Positions 1 to 7,886 of a stretch of DNA of 64,000 nucleotides are shown here, piece after piece (position 1 is the first letter of the stretch; every line of letters begins with the position of its first letter). This stretch comes from Lachnospiraceae bacterium UBA7110. Lineage in GTDB: Bacteria > Bacillota > Clostridia > Lachnospirales > Lachnospiraceae. The stretch is from assembly GCA_002492295.1 (NCBI GenBank), contig DKYC01000132.1:1-64000 (forward strand), written 5' to 3'. The position numbers and the translations under genes were made by a program. Below the pieces are notes generated by a model that saw only the letters and a program-made list of their open reading frames with translations, was not told where the DNA came from and ran no database searches.

Positions 1-171
1 CGCAAGGCACAGCGATTGATGCGCGGCGCCAAGACAATAACGGAAGTGGCTCTGTCCACAGGTTTTTGCGACCAAAGCCACTTCATAAAGCAGTTTGAAA
101 AACAGGTAGGATTATCTCCGCTAACTTATAAATTATCCTCTCAAACGATTCAAACAGAGAAAACGAGTTAG
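1..171 (+). CDS. AraC-family transcriptional regulator, C-terminal fragment (cut by window start)
   Basis: The frame is open from base 1 and stops with TAG at 169-171, leaving 56 residues. The residues ITEVALSTGFCDQSHFIKQF match the second helix-turn-helix of AraC/XylS regulators, followed by the usual VGLSPLTYK ending. AraC proteins bind promoter DNA through this domain, and the effector domain would lie outside the window. Its stop codon overlaps the stop of the convergent cupin gene, so the two genes meet tail to tail with no terminator between them. The effector cannot be inferred. Confidence 0.85.
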   Translation, partial: RKAQRLMRGAKTITEVALSTGFCDQSHFIKQFEKQVGLSPLTYKLSSQTIQTEKTS

Positions 172-563
172 CACAATGCAGGCATAAACTTCGCGAACAG
201 ATAAAGACCGTCCTCTCCCGCAATGACTTCGTGCGGTATGCCGATGGGGAAAATGGAAATGGTACCTGCTTCATAAGGCAGTTTTGCGCCATTGTTCACA
301 CATATGCCCGTACCGGAAATGACTTCATGTGTTTCTAATTGCTTCTCATGGATATGATTGCCAATCTTTTTATTGGGGGCGATTCTCACGAGATGGAAGC
401 TGAACTGCCTGTCTGTTTCATTGGCTGTGATAATATGCTTTAACTCCACACCCTCAAAAACAGGATGTTTAGACCACGCAATTGCGTCAAAAAAAATGGT
501 GGTATTTGGCAAAAGCAGCTTTCCTCCCTCGTTGAATTTTTCAAACAGATTTCGATACTCCAT
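168..563 (-). CDS. Cupin-domain protein
   Basis: A 131-residue protein with the cupin barrel pattern: GNHIHEKQLETHEVISGTG resembles cupin motif 1, with candidate metal ligands His, His and Glu, and FPIGIPHEV resembles motif 2 with its His. Small cupins are usually sugar-binding, isomerase-like or metal-binding proteins; the substrate here is not evident. I place the start at the ATG ending at 563, because GAAAGGA (574-580 on this strand) then sits 10 nt away; the in-frame GTG at 572 would be too close. It is convergent with the AraC gene, and the two stop codons overlap. Pairing with an AraC gene is common for sugar-responsive cupins, but the function stays open. Confidence 0.75.
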   Translation of the reverse strand: MEYRNLFEKFNEGGKLLLPNTTIFFDAIAWSKHPVFEGVELKHIITANETDRQFSFHLVRIAPNKKIGNHIHEKQLETHEVISGTGICVNNGAKLPYEAGTISIFPIGIPHEVIAGEDGLYLFAKFMPALC

Positions 564-742
564 TCTTGGCACGTCCTTTCTTATATTTTGACAGTGTTCC
601 TGTCTGCTTAAATCATAACAATAAGTACAAAATATGAATTGTAAAAAATTGCGGAATCAAAATTTATTTCTGTTTCGCGCGACCAAAAGCATTTATAATA
701 CATCTAACAGATGTAAGAAAAAATCAGTGCACGATTTTATAT

Positions 743-815
743 CGAGTAGGGAAAAATTTTCCCTGCTCGTGCGCGCTCCATGCGCCGCTTCTGCGGCATA
801 ATTCATCTGCATGGG
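743..815. repeat. Cluster of palindromes upstream of the sigma-factor gene
   Basis: Bases 743-769 form a 27-bp inverted repeat (CGAGTAGGGAAAA / TTTTCCCTGCTCG around a central A, one mismatch). Directly downstream, CCATGC (779-784) pairs with GCATGG (810-815) around an inner GCCGC/GCGGC hairpin. Together they fill most of the 283-bp gap between the divergent cupin and sigma genes. They could be an mRNA leader fold, an operator or a small repetitive element; I cannot tell which from one copy. Confidence 0.6.
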
Positions 816-855
816 GCTGTGCATAAATATAACAAAAGCCGGCAGAAAGGATATT

Positions 856-1344
856 ATGACAAAGGAACAATTGGGAAATTTAATTATTGCGTCACAGGAC
901 ACAATGTACCACGTGGCAAAAACGCTGCTGCGAAATGATGCGGATTGTGCGGACGCCATTCAGGAGGCAATCGTAAAGGCGTTTTCGGGACTGCATACGC
1001 TGCGCAAGGATTCTTATGCCAAGACGTGGCTGGTCCGCATTGTCATCAATGAATGCTATGCAATCATGCGGCGGGAAAAGAGGCTGCTTTCGTTGGAGGA
1101 CGTTTCTATGGAGCAGGCAGCGCAGGAAGAAGGGGAATATTTTGACTTATATGAGGCAGTCAGCCGCCTTCCGCATGAAATCAGGCTGACTGTTACGCTC
1201 TATTATATGGAAGGATATCGTATAAAAGAGATTGCAGCTTTGATGAAAACCACAGAGAGCGCGGTAAAAAACCGCCTGATGCGGGCGCGGGCAAAACTGA
1301 AGGAAGAGCTGGGCGCAGAAATGGAGGTCAAGGTCGAAAATTAA
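856..1344 (+). CDS. ECF-type RNA polymerase sigma factor
   Basis: 162 residues with the two regions of an ECF sigma factor. Region 2 is DTMYHVAKTLLRNDADCADAIQEAIVKAF. Region 4 is ESAVKNRLMRARAKLKEE, preceded by LPHEIRLTVTLYYMEGYRIKEIA. It should direct RNA polymerase to a small regulon in response to an envelope signal. The start at 856 has AGAAAGG 5 nt upstream; the in-frame ATG at 811 has no good site. The following gene encodes a single-pass membrane protein with a short cytoplasmic N-terminus, the usual anti-sigma arrangement, so the pair probably forms a sigma/anti-sigma module. The inducing signal is unknown. Confidence 0.9.
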   Translation: MTKEQLGNLIIASQDTMYHVAKTLLRNDADCADAIQEAIVKAFSGLHTLRKDSYAKTWLVRIVINECYAIMRREKRLLSLEDVSMEQAAQEEGEYFDLYEAVSRLPHEIRLTVTLYYMEGYRIKEIAALMKTTESAVKNRLMRARAKLKEELGAEMEVKVEN

Positions 1345-1390
1345 AATTTTCAACCTGGCAAGTTTGTGCTAGAAAGCCCAAACTTGCAGG
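1332..1390. repeat. Double hairpin between sigma factor and anti-sigma gene
   Basis: A 24-bp near-palindrome (GGTCGAAAATT / AATTTTCAACC, 1332-1355) covers the sigma-factor stop codon. It is followed by the inverted repeat CAAGTTTG (1359-1366) / CAAACTTG (1379-1386), flanked by GG and CAGG. The same two-part design, with the arms in swapped order, recurs at 45343-45433. It may attenuate transcription between the two genes or be a small palindromic repeat. Confidence 0.55.
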
Positions 1391-1415
1391 CTGCGAAAGG
1401 AGAATGGTTATAAAA

Positions 1416-2879
1416 ATGAGATTAGATGATTTAAAACAGGATTTCCCTCAAATGCCGGAAGAATTAAGGACAATGGTCGAGCGGGAAGTGCAGAAACAAA
1501 TCGGAGTGGGAGTGACAGGCAAAAGAAAAAATCACAGGTTAAGAAAAACCCTGATTGTTGCATTTGCGGCGGCAATGCTGCTGGGTACGACCGTATTTGC
1601 CGCCATTGCTTACCGTATGCGCAATGAGCCGGTTGGAACATACGCAGTGAAAACAAAGATAGAAGAGGATGCAAACAACAGTTTTGGTAATGGACAGACA
1701 CACGAAATTCCCAATGCTCCGAATGTTCCGGATGTTACAATGGAGGCTTCGTATCTGCCTGACGGAATGGTAGAAACGGAGGATGGAAAATACAGCTTTT
1801 CAAATGCCATGTATGAGGGCGGTGTGTCAATCGTGTTTTACAAAATGGACACAGGAGATGCACAGTTTGAAATGTTGACCAAAAACGTGAAAGAAACGGA
1901 GCGTATTGATGTTGGAGGGTATGAGGGCGTTTACTTTGCTCTGCAATCGGATGAAGGGGAAGGGATTTCCTTTAACCAACGTATTTATGTGGCATATACG
2001 GATGTGCATTATGTGATGGAAATGTATGCGGCGTCGGATGTATCAAAGGAGGAGGCACTCAAAATCGCAGAAGGTATCCGTCTGCATCCCGTTTCGGATA
2101 ATGAAACAGCGGGCATTGTAAAAGCTTACCAATGGAGCGATTATCTTGCGTCAAGTCATGAAGAAATTGTCGAAGACGCGGCGCAATCGGTACCTCAAAC
2201 GGCTATGAAAAACACACATGCAGTCGGAGACGCATTTGCGGCAAATCCTCAGAAGGAGGACTTGGAAGTCTTGGCAAATGTGGAAATCAAGGTGACAGAT
2301 GTACAGATTTGTGACAATATCAGTCCGCTTGATTTGTCCGCGATGGATAATGACTCTAAGGAGGAACTGCAGAAGGAAACAACACCATCGGGGGAACTGC
2401 TTCCGGCAAAAATAAATTATATCAAGTATGGGGACGGTATCAACTCTGTTGATGAGGTTGTGGAGAGCCGTGAAGTGCCGCAAAAACTGGTGTATGTCAC
2501 GGTGGAGTATACAAATACGGGCACGGAAGAGTTGAAAGAGCTGCTATTTTTTGGAAGCCTGATGAAAATCGTGGAAGAAAACGGTGCGGTAAGATGCTAT
2601 GACGGTAAAGCTCCCGGTCAGAACGCGGCATGGGATGATGCAGTACCTGCAGGCGCAGCGCGGCACGTGGAGATGTGGTATTATGATGTGCATGGCGGCG
2701 AGCGGAGCAACAATTATATCAGCTCCCTCAAAGCGGGGGAAACGGCAGCGGTTCATATGGCATGGCTTGTGCCGGAGGAAGAGTTGGCGTATCTGTATTT
2801 GAATTTGGACACCTATGGGGACAGCTATGATTTATGCGAGCATTCGCTGGAGGTTGGATATGTGGATATTCGGCGGTAA
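1416..2879 (+). CDS. Probable anti-sigma factor, single-pass membrane protein
   Basis: 487 residues. A short basic cytoplasmic N-terminus (about 1-43) is followed by one membrane segment (about 44-66, LIVAFAAAMLLGTTVFAAIA) and a large extracellular part. That part contains a DUF4367-like region (about 95-230, YLPDGMVETEDGKYSF) and an Ig-like C-terminal region (about 345-480, VYVTVEYTNTGTEELKEL) of DUF4352 character. The domain names are from memory of these families. It directly follows the ECF sigma gene, which supports an anti-sigma or signal-sensing role. I chose ATG 1416 over ATG 1404 because the AAGGAG site ends at 1402, only 1 nt before the first. A terminator follows at 2924. Confidence 0.7.
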   Translation: MRLDDLKQDFPQMPEELRTMVEREVQKQIGVGVTGKRKNHRLRKTLIVAFAAAMLLGTTVFAAIAYRMRNEPVGTYAVKTKIEEDANNSFGNGQTHEIPNAPNVPDVTMEASYLPDGMVETEDGKYSFSNAMYEGGVSIVFYKMDTGDAQFEMLTKNVKETERIDVGGYEGVYFALQSDEGEGISFNQRIYVAYTDVHYVMEMYAASDVSKEEALKIAEGIRLHPVSDNETAGIVKAYQWSDYLASSHEEIVEDAAQSVPQTAMKNTHAVGDAFAANPQKEDLEVLANVEIKVTDVQICDNISPLDLSAMDNDSKEELQKETTPSGELLPAKINYIKYGDGINSVDEVVESREVPQKLVYVTVEYTNTGTEELKELLFFGSLMKIVEENGAVRCYDGKAPGQNAAWDDAVPAGAARHVEMWYYDVHGGERSNNYISSLKAGETAAVHMAWLVPEEELAYLYLNLDTYGDSYDLCEHSLEVGYVDIRR

Positions 2880-2923
2880 GAGTGATATGTTTTCCTGACA
2901 GTACGAAGCGGAAAAAATATTGT

Positions 2924-2957
2924 AAAATAGTCCTTCTGTAATAGAGGGACTATTTTT
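2924..2957 (+). terminator. Rho-independent terminator after the anti-sigma gene
   Basis: AAAATAGTCC (2924-2933) pairs perfectly with GGACTATTTT (2947-2956) and runs into a T tract. Confidence 0.85.
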
Positions 2958-2977
2958 CTGACTTATGGCGCAAAACA

Positions 2978-3038
2978 TTGCTAATTTTCATGTTTCATGC
3001 TATTATAATATTTGGTTAGCCATAACTAACTAAATATT
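2978..3038 (+). promoter_or_regulatory. Promoter and operator-like palindrome of the ZIP transporter gene
   Basis: TTGCTA (2978-2983) and TATTAT (3001-3006) are 17 bp apart. Overlapping and just downstream is the inverted repeat AATATTTGGTTAG (3007-3019) / CTAACTAAATATT (3026-3038), with 12 of 13 positions matching and a 6-bp spacer. The GGTTAG...CTAAC core resembles boxes bound by DtxR/IdeR/MntR metal-dependent repressors. The placement over the start site and the downstream metal transporter fit metal-dependent repression; the regulator's identity is inferred. Confidence 0.55.
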
Positions 3039-3108
3039 TCCAAATTCAAGGTTACAATTTATAAAAAGCAGAATACTATAATAAGGAACGAAAAGGAGGA
3101 ACAATAGC

Positions 3109-3891
3109 ATGGATATTAGCTTGGTAGTTGGTTTGATGATACCGTTTACGGGTACAACACTGGGCGCGGCTATGGTGTTTTTTATGAGAAACCAGTTAAA
3201 TCAGAAGCTTGAAAAATTGCTTTTGGGATTTGCGGCAGGGGTGATGATTGCAGCGTCGGTGTGGTCGCTGCTGATTCCTTCCATTGACATGGCGGCGGAG
3301 CAGGGAAAAACGGCATGGATGCCTGCGGCGTCGGGATTTTTGCTTGGAATGGCTTTTTTGCTGCTGCTTGACAGCGTGATTCCGCATCTTCACATAGAAA
3401 GCGGCAAGCCGGAGGGAATCAAGGCGAAAATGAAGAAAACGACAATGATGGTGTTTGCCGTGACGCTGCACAATATTCCGGAGGGAATGGCGGTTGGCGT
3501 GACGTTCGCGGGTGCGCTTTTGGGTGATTCGCAGATTACGATTGCGGGTGCGATGACGCTTGCGCTCGGGATTGCCATACAGAATTTTCCGGAGGGTGCG
3601 ATTGTGTCGATGCCGCTTAGAAGTGAAGGTATTTCAAAGAGCAGAGCGTTTCTCTACGGGACGCTTTCCGGGCTTGTTGAGCCTGTGGCAGCGGTGCTTA
3701 CAATATTTCTTGCCAAAATGATTGTGCCGCTTTTGCCGTATTTTCTCGCGTTTGCGGCAGGAGCGATGATATATGTCGTGGTGGAGGAGCTGATTCCGGA
3801 ATCACAGACGGGCGAGCACTCGAATATCAGTACGATAGGCGTAGCGGCGGGATTTGTGATTATGATGGTTTTGGATGTGGCGCTTGGGTAG
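3109..3891 (+). CDS. ZIP-family divalent metal transporter
   Basis: 260 residues, strongly hydrophobic with about eight membrane segments. The ZIP signature helices are clear: HNIPEGMAVGVTF (about 124-136) and QNFPEGAIVSMPL (about 158-170) carry the His/Asn/Pro/Glu metal ligands, and EPVAAV follows in the next helix. It resembles the ZupT/GufA branch, which imports zinc and often iron or manganese across the cytoplasmic membrane. AAAAGGAGG lies 9 nt before the ATG. It is monocistronic as far as I can see and has its own promoter with a palindromic operator. Metal preference cannot be read from sequence. Confidence 0.93.
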   Translation: MDISLVVGLMIPFTGTTLGAAMVFFMRNQLNQKLEKLLLGFAAGVMIAASVWSLLIPSIDMAAEQGKTAWMPAASGFLLGMAFLLLLDSVIPHLHIESGKPEGIKAKMKKTTMMVFAVTLHNIPEGMAVGVTFAGALLGDSQITIAGAMTLALGIAIQNFPEGAIVSMPLRSEGISKSRAFLYGTLSGLVEPVAAVLTIFLAKMIVPLLPYFLAFAAGAMIYVVVEELIPESQTGEHSNISTIGVAAGFVIMMVLDVALG

Positions 3892-4062
3892 GTATATCGG
3901 GAAGTCTTTTTTTGCAGTTGGGCTTAACTGTTATGCTGGAGTAGTGTGAAAAATGTATTTTCAGTGGTATTTTACGGTAAACTGTGATAATATTGAAAAA
4001 AGAAATATATTATTTTGACAGGGATACAAACAGATTAAGGGTTACGTTACAGGAGAAACCAT

Positions 4063-5430
4063 ATGTATATCTTTATTTCGCATTCCTCAAAGGATGCAGA
4101 AACTGCACTGAAGGTGTGTTCCCTTTTGGAGAATGCCGGACATCAGTGCTTTATCGCGCCGCGGGATATCCGGTCGGGGCATGAATATGCAGCGGAGCTG
4201 ATGCTGGGCATTGAGCGTTCAGATGCTTTGCTTATCCTTTTGTCGAATCATTCCAATACCTCACCGCATGTGCTCCGGGAGGTAGAGCATGCCGCAAGCC
4301 AGTCCATTCCGATTTTGGTATATAAGATGGAGGAGGTCGCGCTTACGAAGTCAATGGAATACTTTCTGATGACGCACCAGTGGGTGAATCAGAAAGTGGA
4401 CACGGATATTCATGTGATACTTGACTGTGTGGAAGCGCTGCGAAGCGGCGGGGAACTGCTTTCATTGGAATCAAAACCGGAATCGGATCCAAAACCAAAC
4501 CTGAATAAACAACACAGGAATATGAAATCGATAGCGATAGGCATTGCAATCGCAGCAGCCACAATCCTTATGGCTGCGATAGGTATGTCCGTGGGATGGG
4601 TATCGGAGCAGGAGCTTGAGGAATCACGGCAGCAGGAGGAGCCAGTATTTCGTAAAAAAGAACTTGCGCTTGGGGATACGGTTACATTTGGAACATATAA
4701 TGACGAACCTGTTTTATGGCGGGTCATACATTTATCACAGGATAACAGCAAAGCAGTGCTGATTACGGAAAATATTATTACCATGAAGGCATTTGACGCG
4801 GCTGACAGTGGGACGTTTAATAAAGATAACGGGGAGGACTACTGGAAGTATTCCGGAGAAGATTTTGCGGATAAGGCACTTGAGGCGAGGGTGCGCGGAA
4901 GCAATGAATGGAATGCCTCCAATATCCGTGCGTGGTTAAATTCCGATACGCAGGTTGTATCGTATGAAGGCGGACATCCGGTCAAAGCGGCGATGTCCGA
5001 TATGAAAAACGGTTATGAGGACGAGGCAGGATTTTTGTATTATTTTACGCCAGAGGAAAGGGAGGCGCTCGTCGAGACACAGGTAAACACCGCAGGGACG
5101 GTAACGGAGGACAAGGTTTTTCTGCTGAATTTGGAAGAACTGGAATGGCTAAAGGAAGCAGACGTCAGTATCCTGACAAAACCGACGCAGGCGGCAGTCA
5201 GTCAGGACGCAACCAAGTGGTACAGCGGATATTCGCTTGACTATGGAGTTGAAAACTATTTTTGGTGGCTGCGGGAACCCAAAGAAGACCGCGCAAGCCA
5301 GTGCTATATGGTGTCGAACGGACTGACATCGGATTTAACCACAACGCAGACGGTGGGAACCGAAGGCTTTGGAATCAGACCGGCGATTACAGTTGATACC
5401 GGAAAATTTCTGATACTCGTGTCAGAATAA
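4063..5430 (+). CDS. TIR domain - transmembrane - DUF6273 protein
   Basis: 455 residues. Residues 1-130 form a TIR domain: it opens MYIFISHSSKDAE, has the box-2-like FIAPRDIRSGHEY, and HVLREVEHA places Glu73 where the catalytic glutamate of NAD-cleaving TIRs (SARM1 Glu642) lies. A single membrane segment follows (about 156-178, IAIGIAIAAATILMAAIGM). Residues about 195-455 match the DUF6273 family (LGDTVTFGTYNDEPVLWRVI, NASNIRAWLNSD, FGIRPAITVD), which I recall as related to the formylglycine-generating/C-type-lectin fold. With no signal peptide, the TIR should face the cytoplasm and DUF6273 the outside. AGGAG precedes the ATG. The DHH phosphoesterase gene starts 31 bp downstream. NADase activity and the sensed ligand are not shown. 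Confidence 0.85.
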   Translation: MYIFISHSSKDAETALKVCSLLENAGHQCFIAPRDIRSGHEYAAELMLGIERSDALLILLSNHSNTSPHVLREVEHAASQSIPILVYKMEEVALTKSMEYFLMTHQWVNQKVDTDIHVILDCVEALRSGGELLSLESKPESDPKPNLNKQHRNMKSIAIGIAIAAATILMAAIGMSVGWVSEQELEESRQQEEPVFRKKELALGDTVTFGTYNDEPVLWRVIHLSQDNSKAVLITENIITMKAFDAADSGTFNKDNGEDYWKYSGEDFADKALEARVRGSNEWNASNIRAWLNSDTQVVSYEGGHPVKAAMSDMKNGYEDEAGFLYYFTPEEREALVETQVNTAGTVTEDKVFLLNLEELEWLKEADVSILTKPTQAAVSQDATKWYSGYSLDYGVENYFWWLREPKEDRASQCYMVSNGLTSDLTTTQTVGTEGFGIRPAITVDTGKFLILVSE

Positions 5431-5461
5431 TACAGGAAGAGAAAGGAATACGGTTACTGTT

Positions 5462-6967
5462 ATGAGGCTTCACGACTTGGAACAATATAATGACATTGTG
5501 ATTCAGATGCATGACAATCCGGATGCGGATGCGATAGGATCCGGATATGCGTTGTATGAATATTTTTTATCGCGCGGCAAAAAGGTCCGCCTTGTCTATG
5601 GCGGACGTGCGAAAATCACAAAAAGCAATATTTGCATGATTATTGACAGGCTCAACCTTCCCGTAGAGTACCTCAATGATCCGGATGTTGCAATTGACGT
5701 TCCGGAGCTTCTGCTGACAGTTGACTGTCAATATGGGGAAGGGAATGTGCAGCATATAGACGCAAAAAATATCGCAATGATTGACCATCACAATACAGGA
5801 CGCGAATCGGATGGGATGTGTGAAATCCGCAGCAATATTGTGAGTTGTGCGACTATCTGTTATGACCTTTTAAAGGCGGAAGGGTATGATGTCAACCGGG
5901 ATATTTCCGTTGCAACGGCGTTGTATTACGGGTTGTTTATGGACAGCAACGAGCTTTCCGAGGTAAGGCATCCGCTTGAACGGGATATGCTGGATTTTTT
6001 AAAAGTTGACGAACAGCTTCTTAACCATGTGACACATGCGAACTTTACGCTGGAGGAATTTGAGACGGCGGGCATGGCAATGCTGCGGTATAATTATAAT
6101 GAAAATAAGCGGCTTGCGATTATCAAGGCAAAGCCATGTGACCCGAATATTCTCGGACTGGTGGGCGACTTTGTCCTGCAGGTGGACAGTATTGACGTGT
6201 GCATTATTTTTAATGAGCTTCCGGAAGGATATAAGCTTTCCGTCAGGAGCTGCAGTCCGTATGTCACGGCAAACGATATGGCGGCGTATTTGGTTACGGA
6301 TATCGGAAACGGCGGCGGACATCTGAACAAGGCGGGCGGATTCATCAGCAGAAGTAAATATAAGGAAAAATATGGGGATTTGGGGATAGACACCTATATT
6401 TTTTCAAAATCAGAGGAATATTATGACAGCTGTGATGTGGTGTATGCCAGCGAGGGAATCAGGGATACGGAGGGCTTTGCACTGTACAAAAAGCTTCCAA
6501 GTGTGTGCGGTTATGTGAAAACGCTGAATTTCCTGGAGCCTGGAACGGAGTGTAAGATACGGACCTATGAGGGGGATGTAGCGGTAAAGGCGGCGGAGAA
6601 TATTTATGTGATGATTGGACTGTTCGGGGAAGTATATCCGATTGAGCGGGATAAATTTGAGCAGAAATACCGGGCGCTGGAAGAAGTGTTTTACAAAGAA
6701 TATGAGTATGCGCCGTCTGTCGTGGATGTGGTAAAATCAAAGAAGTATGAGCTTTTGCCATATGCGAAAAAGTGCATTAGGAAAGAGGATTCCTGTATTT
6801 ACGCCAAACGGCTTACAGTTCCTGCGAAGGTTTTTTCAAAATGGAATTATGAGAATTACATGTACGGGAAAACGGGAGATTACATTTGCTATTTACCGGA
6901 GGATAAAACGGATGTGTATATAGTAAAAAAAGAAATATTTGAAGAAACATATGTTCCGCAAAAATAA
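5462..6967 (+). CDS. DHH/DHHA1 phosphoesterase with long C-terminal extension
   Basis: 501 residues. The first 320 or so form the NrnA/GdpP-type catalytic core: HDNPDADAIGS, then the DHH motif in MIDHHNT, and the DHHA1 glycine motif GNGGGHLNKAGG. Such enzymes are manganese-dependent phosphodiesterases acting on short RNAs, pAp, or cyclic and linear dinucleotides. The remaining 180 residues are not part of the usual family and contain two similar GDY/GEVYPIERDKFEQKY and DVYIVKKEIFEETY stretches, suggesting an internal duplication. GAAAGGA lies 13 nt before the ATG. It is probably co-transcribed with the upstream TIR gene, since the gap is 31 bp with no terminator, and a strong hairpin follows. 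Confidence 0.85.
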   Translation: MRLHDLEQYNDIVIQMHDNPDADAIGSGYALYEYFLSRGKKVRLVYGGRAKITKSNICMIIDRLNLPVEYLNDPDVAIDVPELLLTVDCQYGEGNVQHIDAKNIAMIDHHNTGRESDGMCEIRSNIVSCATICYDLLKAEGYDVNRDISVATALYYGLFMDSNELSEVRHPLERDMLDFLKVDEQLLNHVTHANFTLEEFETAGMAMLRYNYNENKRLAIIKAKPCDPNILGLVGDFVLQVDSIDVCIIFNELPEGYKLSVRSCSPYVTANDMAAYLVTDIGNGGGHLNKAGGFISRSKYKEKYGDLGIDTYIFSKSEEYYDSCDVVYASEGIRDTEGFALYKKLPSVCGYVKTLNFLEPGTECKIRTYEGDVAVKAAENIYVMIGLFGEVYPIERDKFEQKYRALEEVFYKEYEYAPSVVDVVKSKKYELLPYAKKCIRKEDSCIYAKRLTVPAKVFSKWNYENYMYGKTGDYICYLPEDKTDVYIVKKEIFEETYVPQK

Positions 6968-7013
6968 CGGATAAAAGGTTTTGCTGTCAGGTGAAACCTT
7001 TTATCCGTTTTTA
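6968..7013. terminator. Terminator between the DHH gene and folD
   Basis: CGGATAAAAGGTTT (6968-6981) pairs perfectly with AAACCTTTTATCCG (6994-7007). A T run follows on the plus strand and an A run precedes it, so it can serve both convergent genes. Confidence 0.9.
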
Positions 7014-7019
7014 TTAAAA

Positions 7020-7856
7020 CTACTCCACTGAGCTTACGCAGTTATACATCAGCATTGCAATCGTCATAGGTCCCACACCGCCGGGGACAGGTGTGATTGC
7101 ACTTGTATGCGGTGCGACCTTTTCAAAATCGACATCGCCGCAGAGCTTGTTGTTTTCATTCCTGTGGATGCCGACATCAATCACTGCAGCGCCTTCTTTT
7201 ACATAGCTTTCATCAATAAACTTCGGCTTCCCGACCGCCACAATTAAGATATCTGCCTGTTTTGTAATCTCCTTAATATTCTGCGTGCGTGAGTGGCAGA
7301 TGGTAACCGTGCCGTTTTCCCGCAGCAGCAAAAGAGACATCGGCTTTCCGACGATATTGCTTCTGCCGATGACTACACAGTGCTTTCCGGAAATTTCCAC
7401 CCCGGAGCGCTTTAAAAGCTGTATAATGCCAAGCGGTGTGCAGGACACATAGCCCTTGCTGCCAACACACAGTGCTCCGACATTCTTCTCGTTAAAGCCG
7501 TCCACGTCTTTTTCGGGGGCAATGGCCTGAATGACCTTTTTTTCATCAATCTGCTTCGGAAGCGGAAGCTGTACGAGGATGCCGTTTATCTTGTCGTCTT
7601 CGTTAAGTTTTCTTACAAGGTCTAATAGCTCCTCCTGCGTTGTCTCTTCAGGCAGCTCATACGCAAGCGACTCAATTCCGATATAAGCGCACGCCTTTTT
7701 CTTGTTTCCCACATACACACTTGATGCGGGATCACTGCCCACCTGGATTACGGCAAGGCAGATGCTTTTTCCTTCTGCTTTCAGGGCAGTTACTTTGTCC
7801 TTGAGCTCATCCTTAATTTCCTGTGATATTTTCTTTCCGTCAATAATCTGATACAT
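7020..7856 (-). CDS. folD: Bifunctional methylenetetrahydrofolate dehydrogenase / methenyltetrahydrofolate cyclohydrolase
   Basis: 278 residues, the normal length. It carries the FolD signatures YVGNKKKACAYIGIE with the catalytic lysine region, GILVQLPLPKQID, the Rossmann stretch VVIGRSNIVGKPM, and the C-terminal PVPGGVGPMTIAML. It interconverts 5,10-methylene-, methenyl- and 10-formyl-tetrahydrofolate in the cytoplasm for one-carbon metabolism. The ATG ending at 7856 has GGAGG 6 nt upstream; the in-frame ATG at 7862 abuts that site and cannot use it. It lies 30 nt behind the zinc-ribbon/LRR gene and is probably co-transcribed with it, although no functional link is apparent. Confidence 0.97.
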   Translation of the reverse strand: MYQIIDGKKISQEIKDELKDKVTALKAEGKSICLAVIQVGSDPASSVYVGNKKKACAYIGIESLAYELPEETTQEELLDLVRKLNEDDKINGILVQLPLPKQIDEKKVIQAIAPEKDVDGFNEKNVGALCVGSKGYVSCTPLGIIQLLKRSGVEISGKHCVVIGRSNIVGKPMSLLLLRENGTVTICHSRTQNIKEITKQADILIVAVGKPKFIDESYVKEGAAVIDVGIHRNENNKLCGDVDFEKVAPHTSAITPVPGGVGPMTIAMLMYNCVSSVE

Positions 7857-7886
7857 ACGCATCCTCCATTCTTTTTTGCAGATTTT

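Noticed and set aside
168..171. Overlapping stop codons of the convergent AraC and cupin genes
   Set aside because: Tail-to-tail overlaps of a few bases are frequent in compact genomes.
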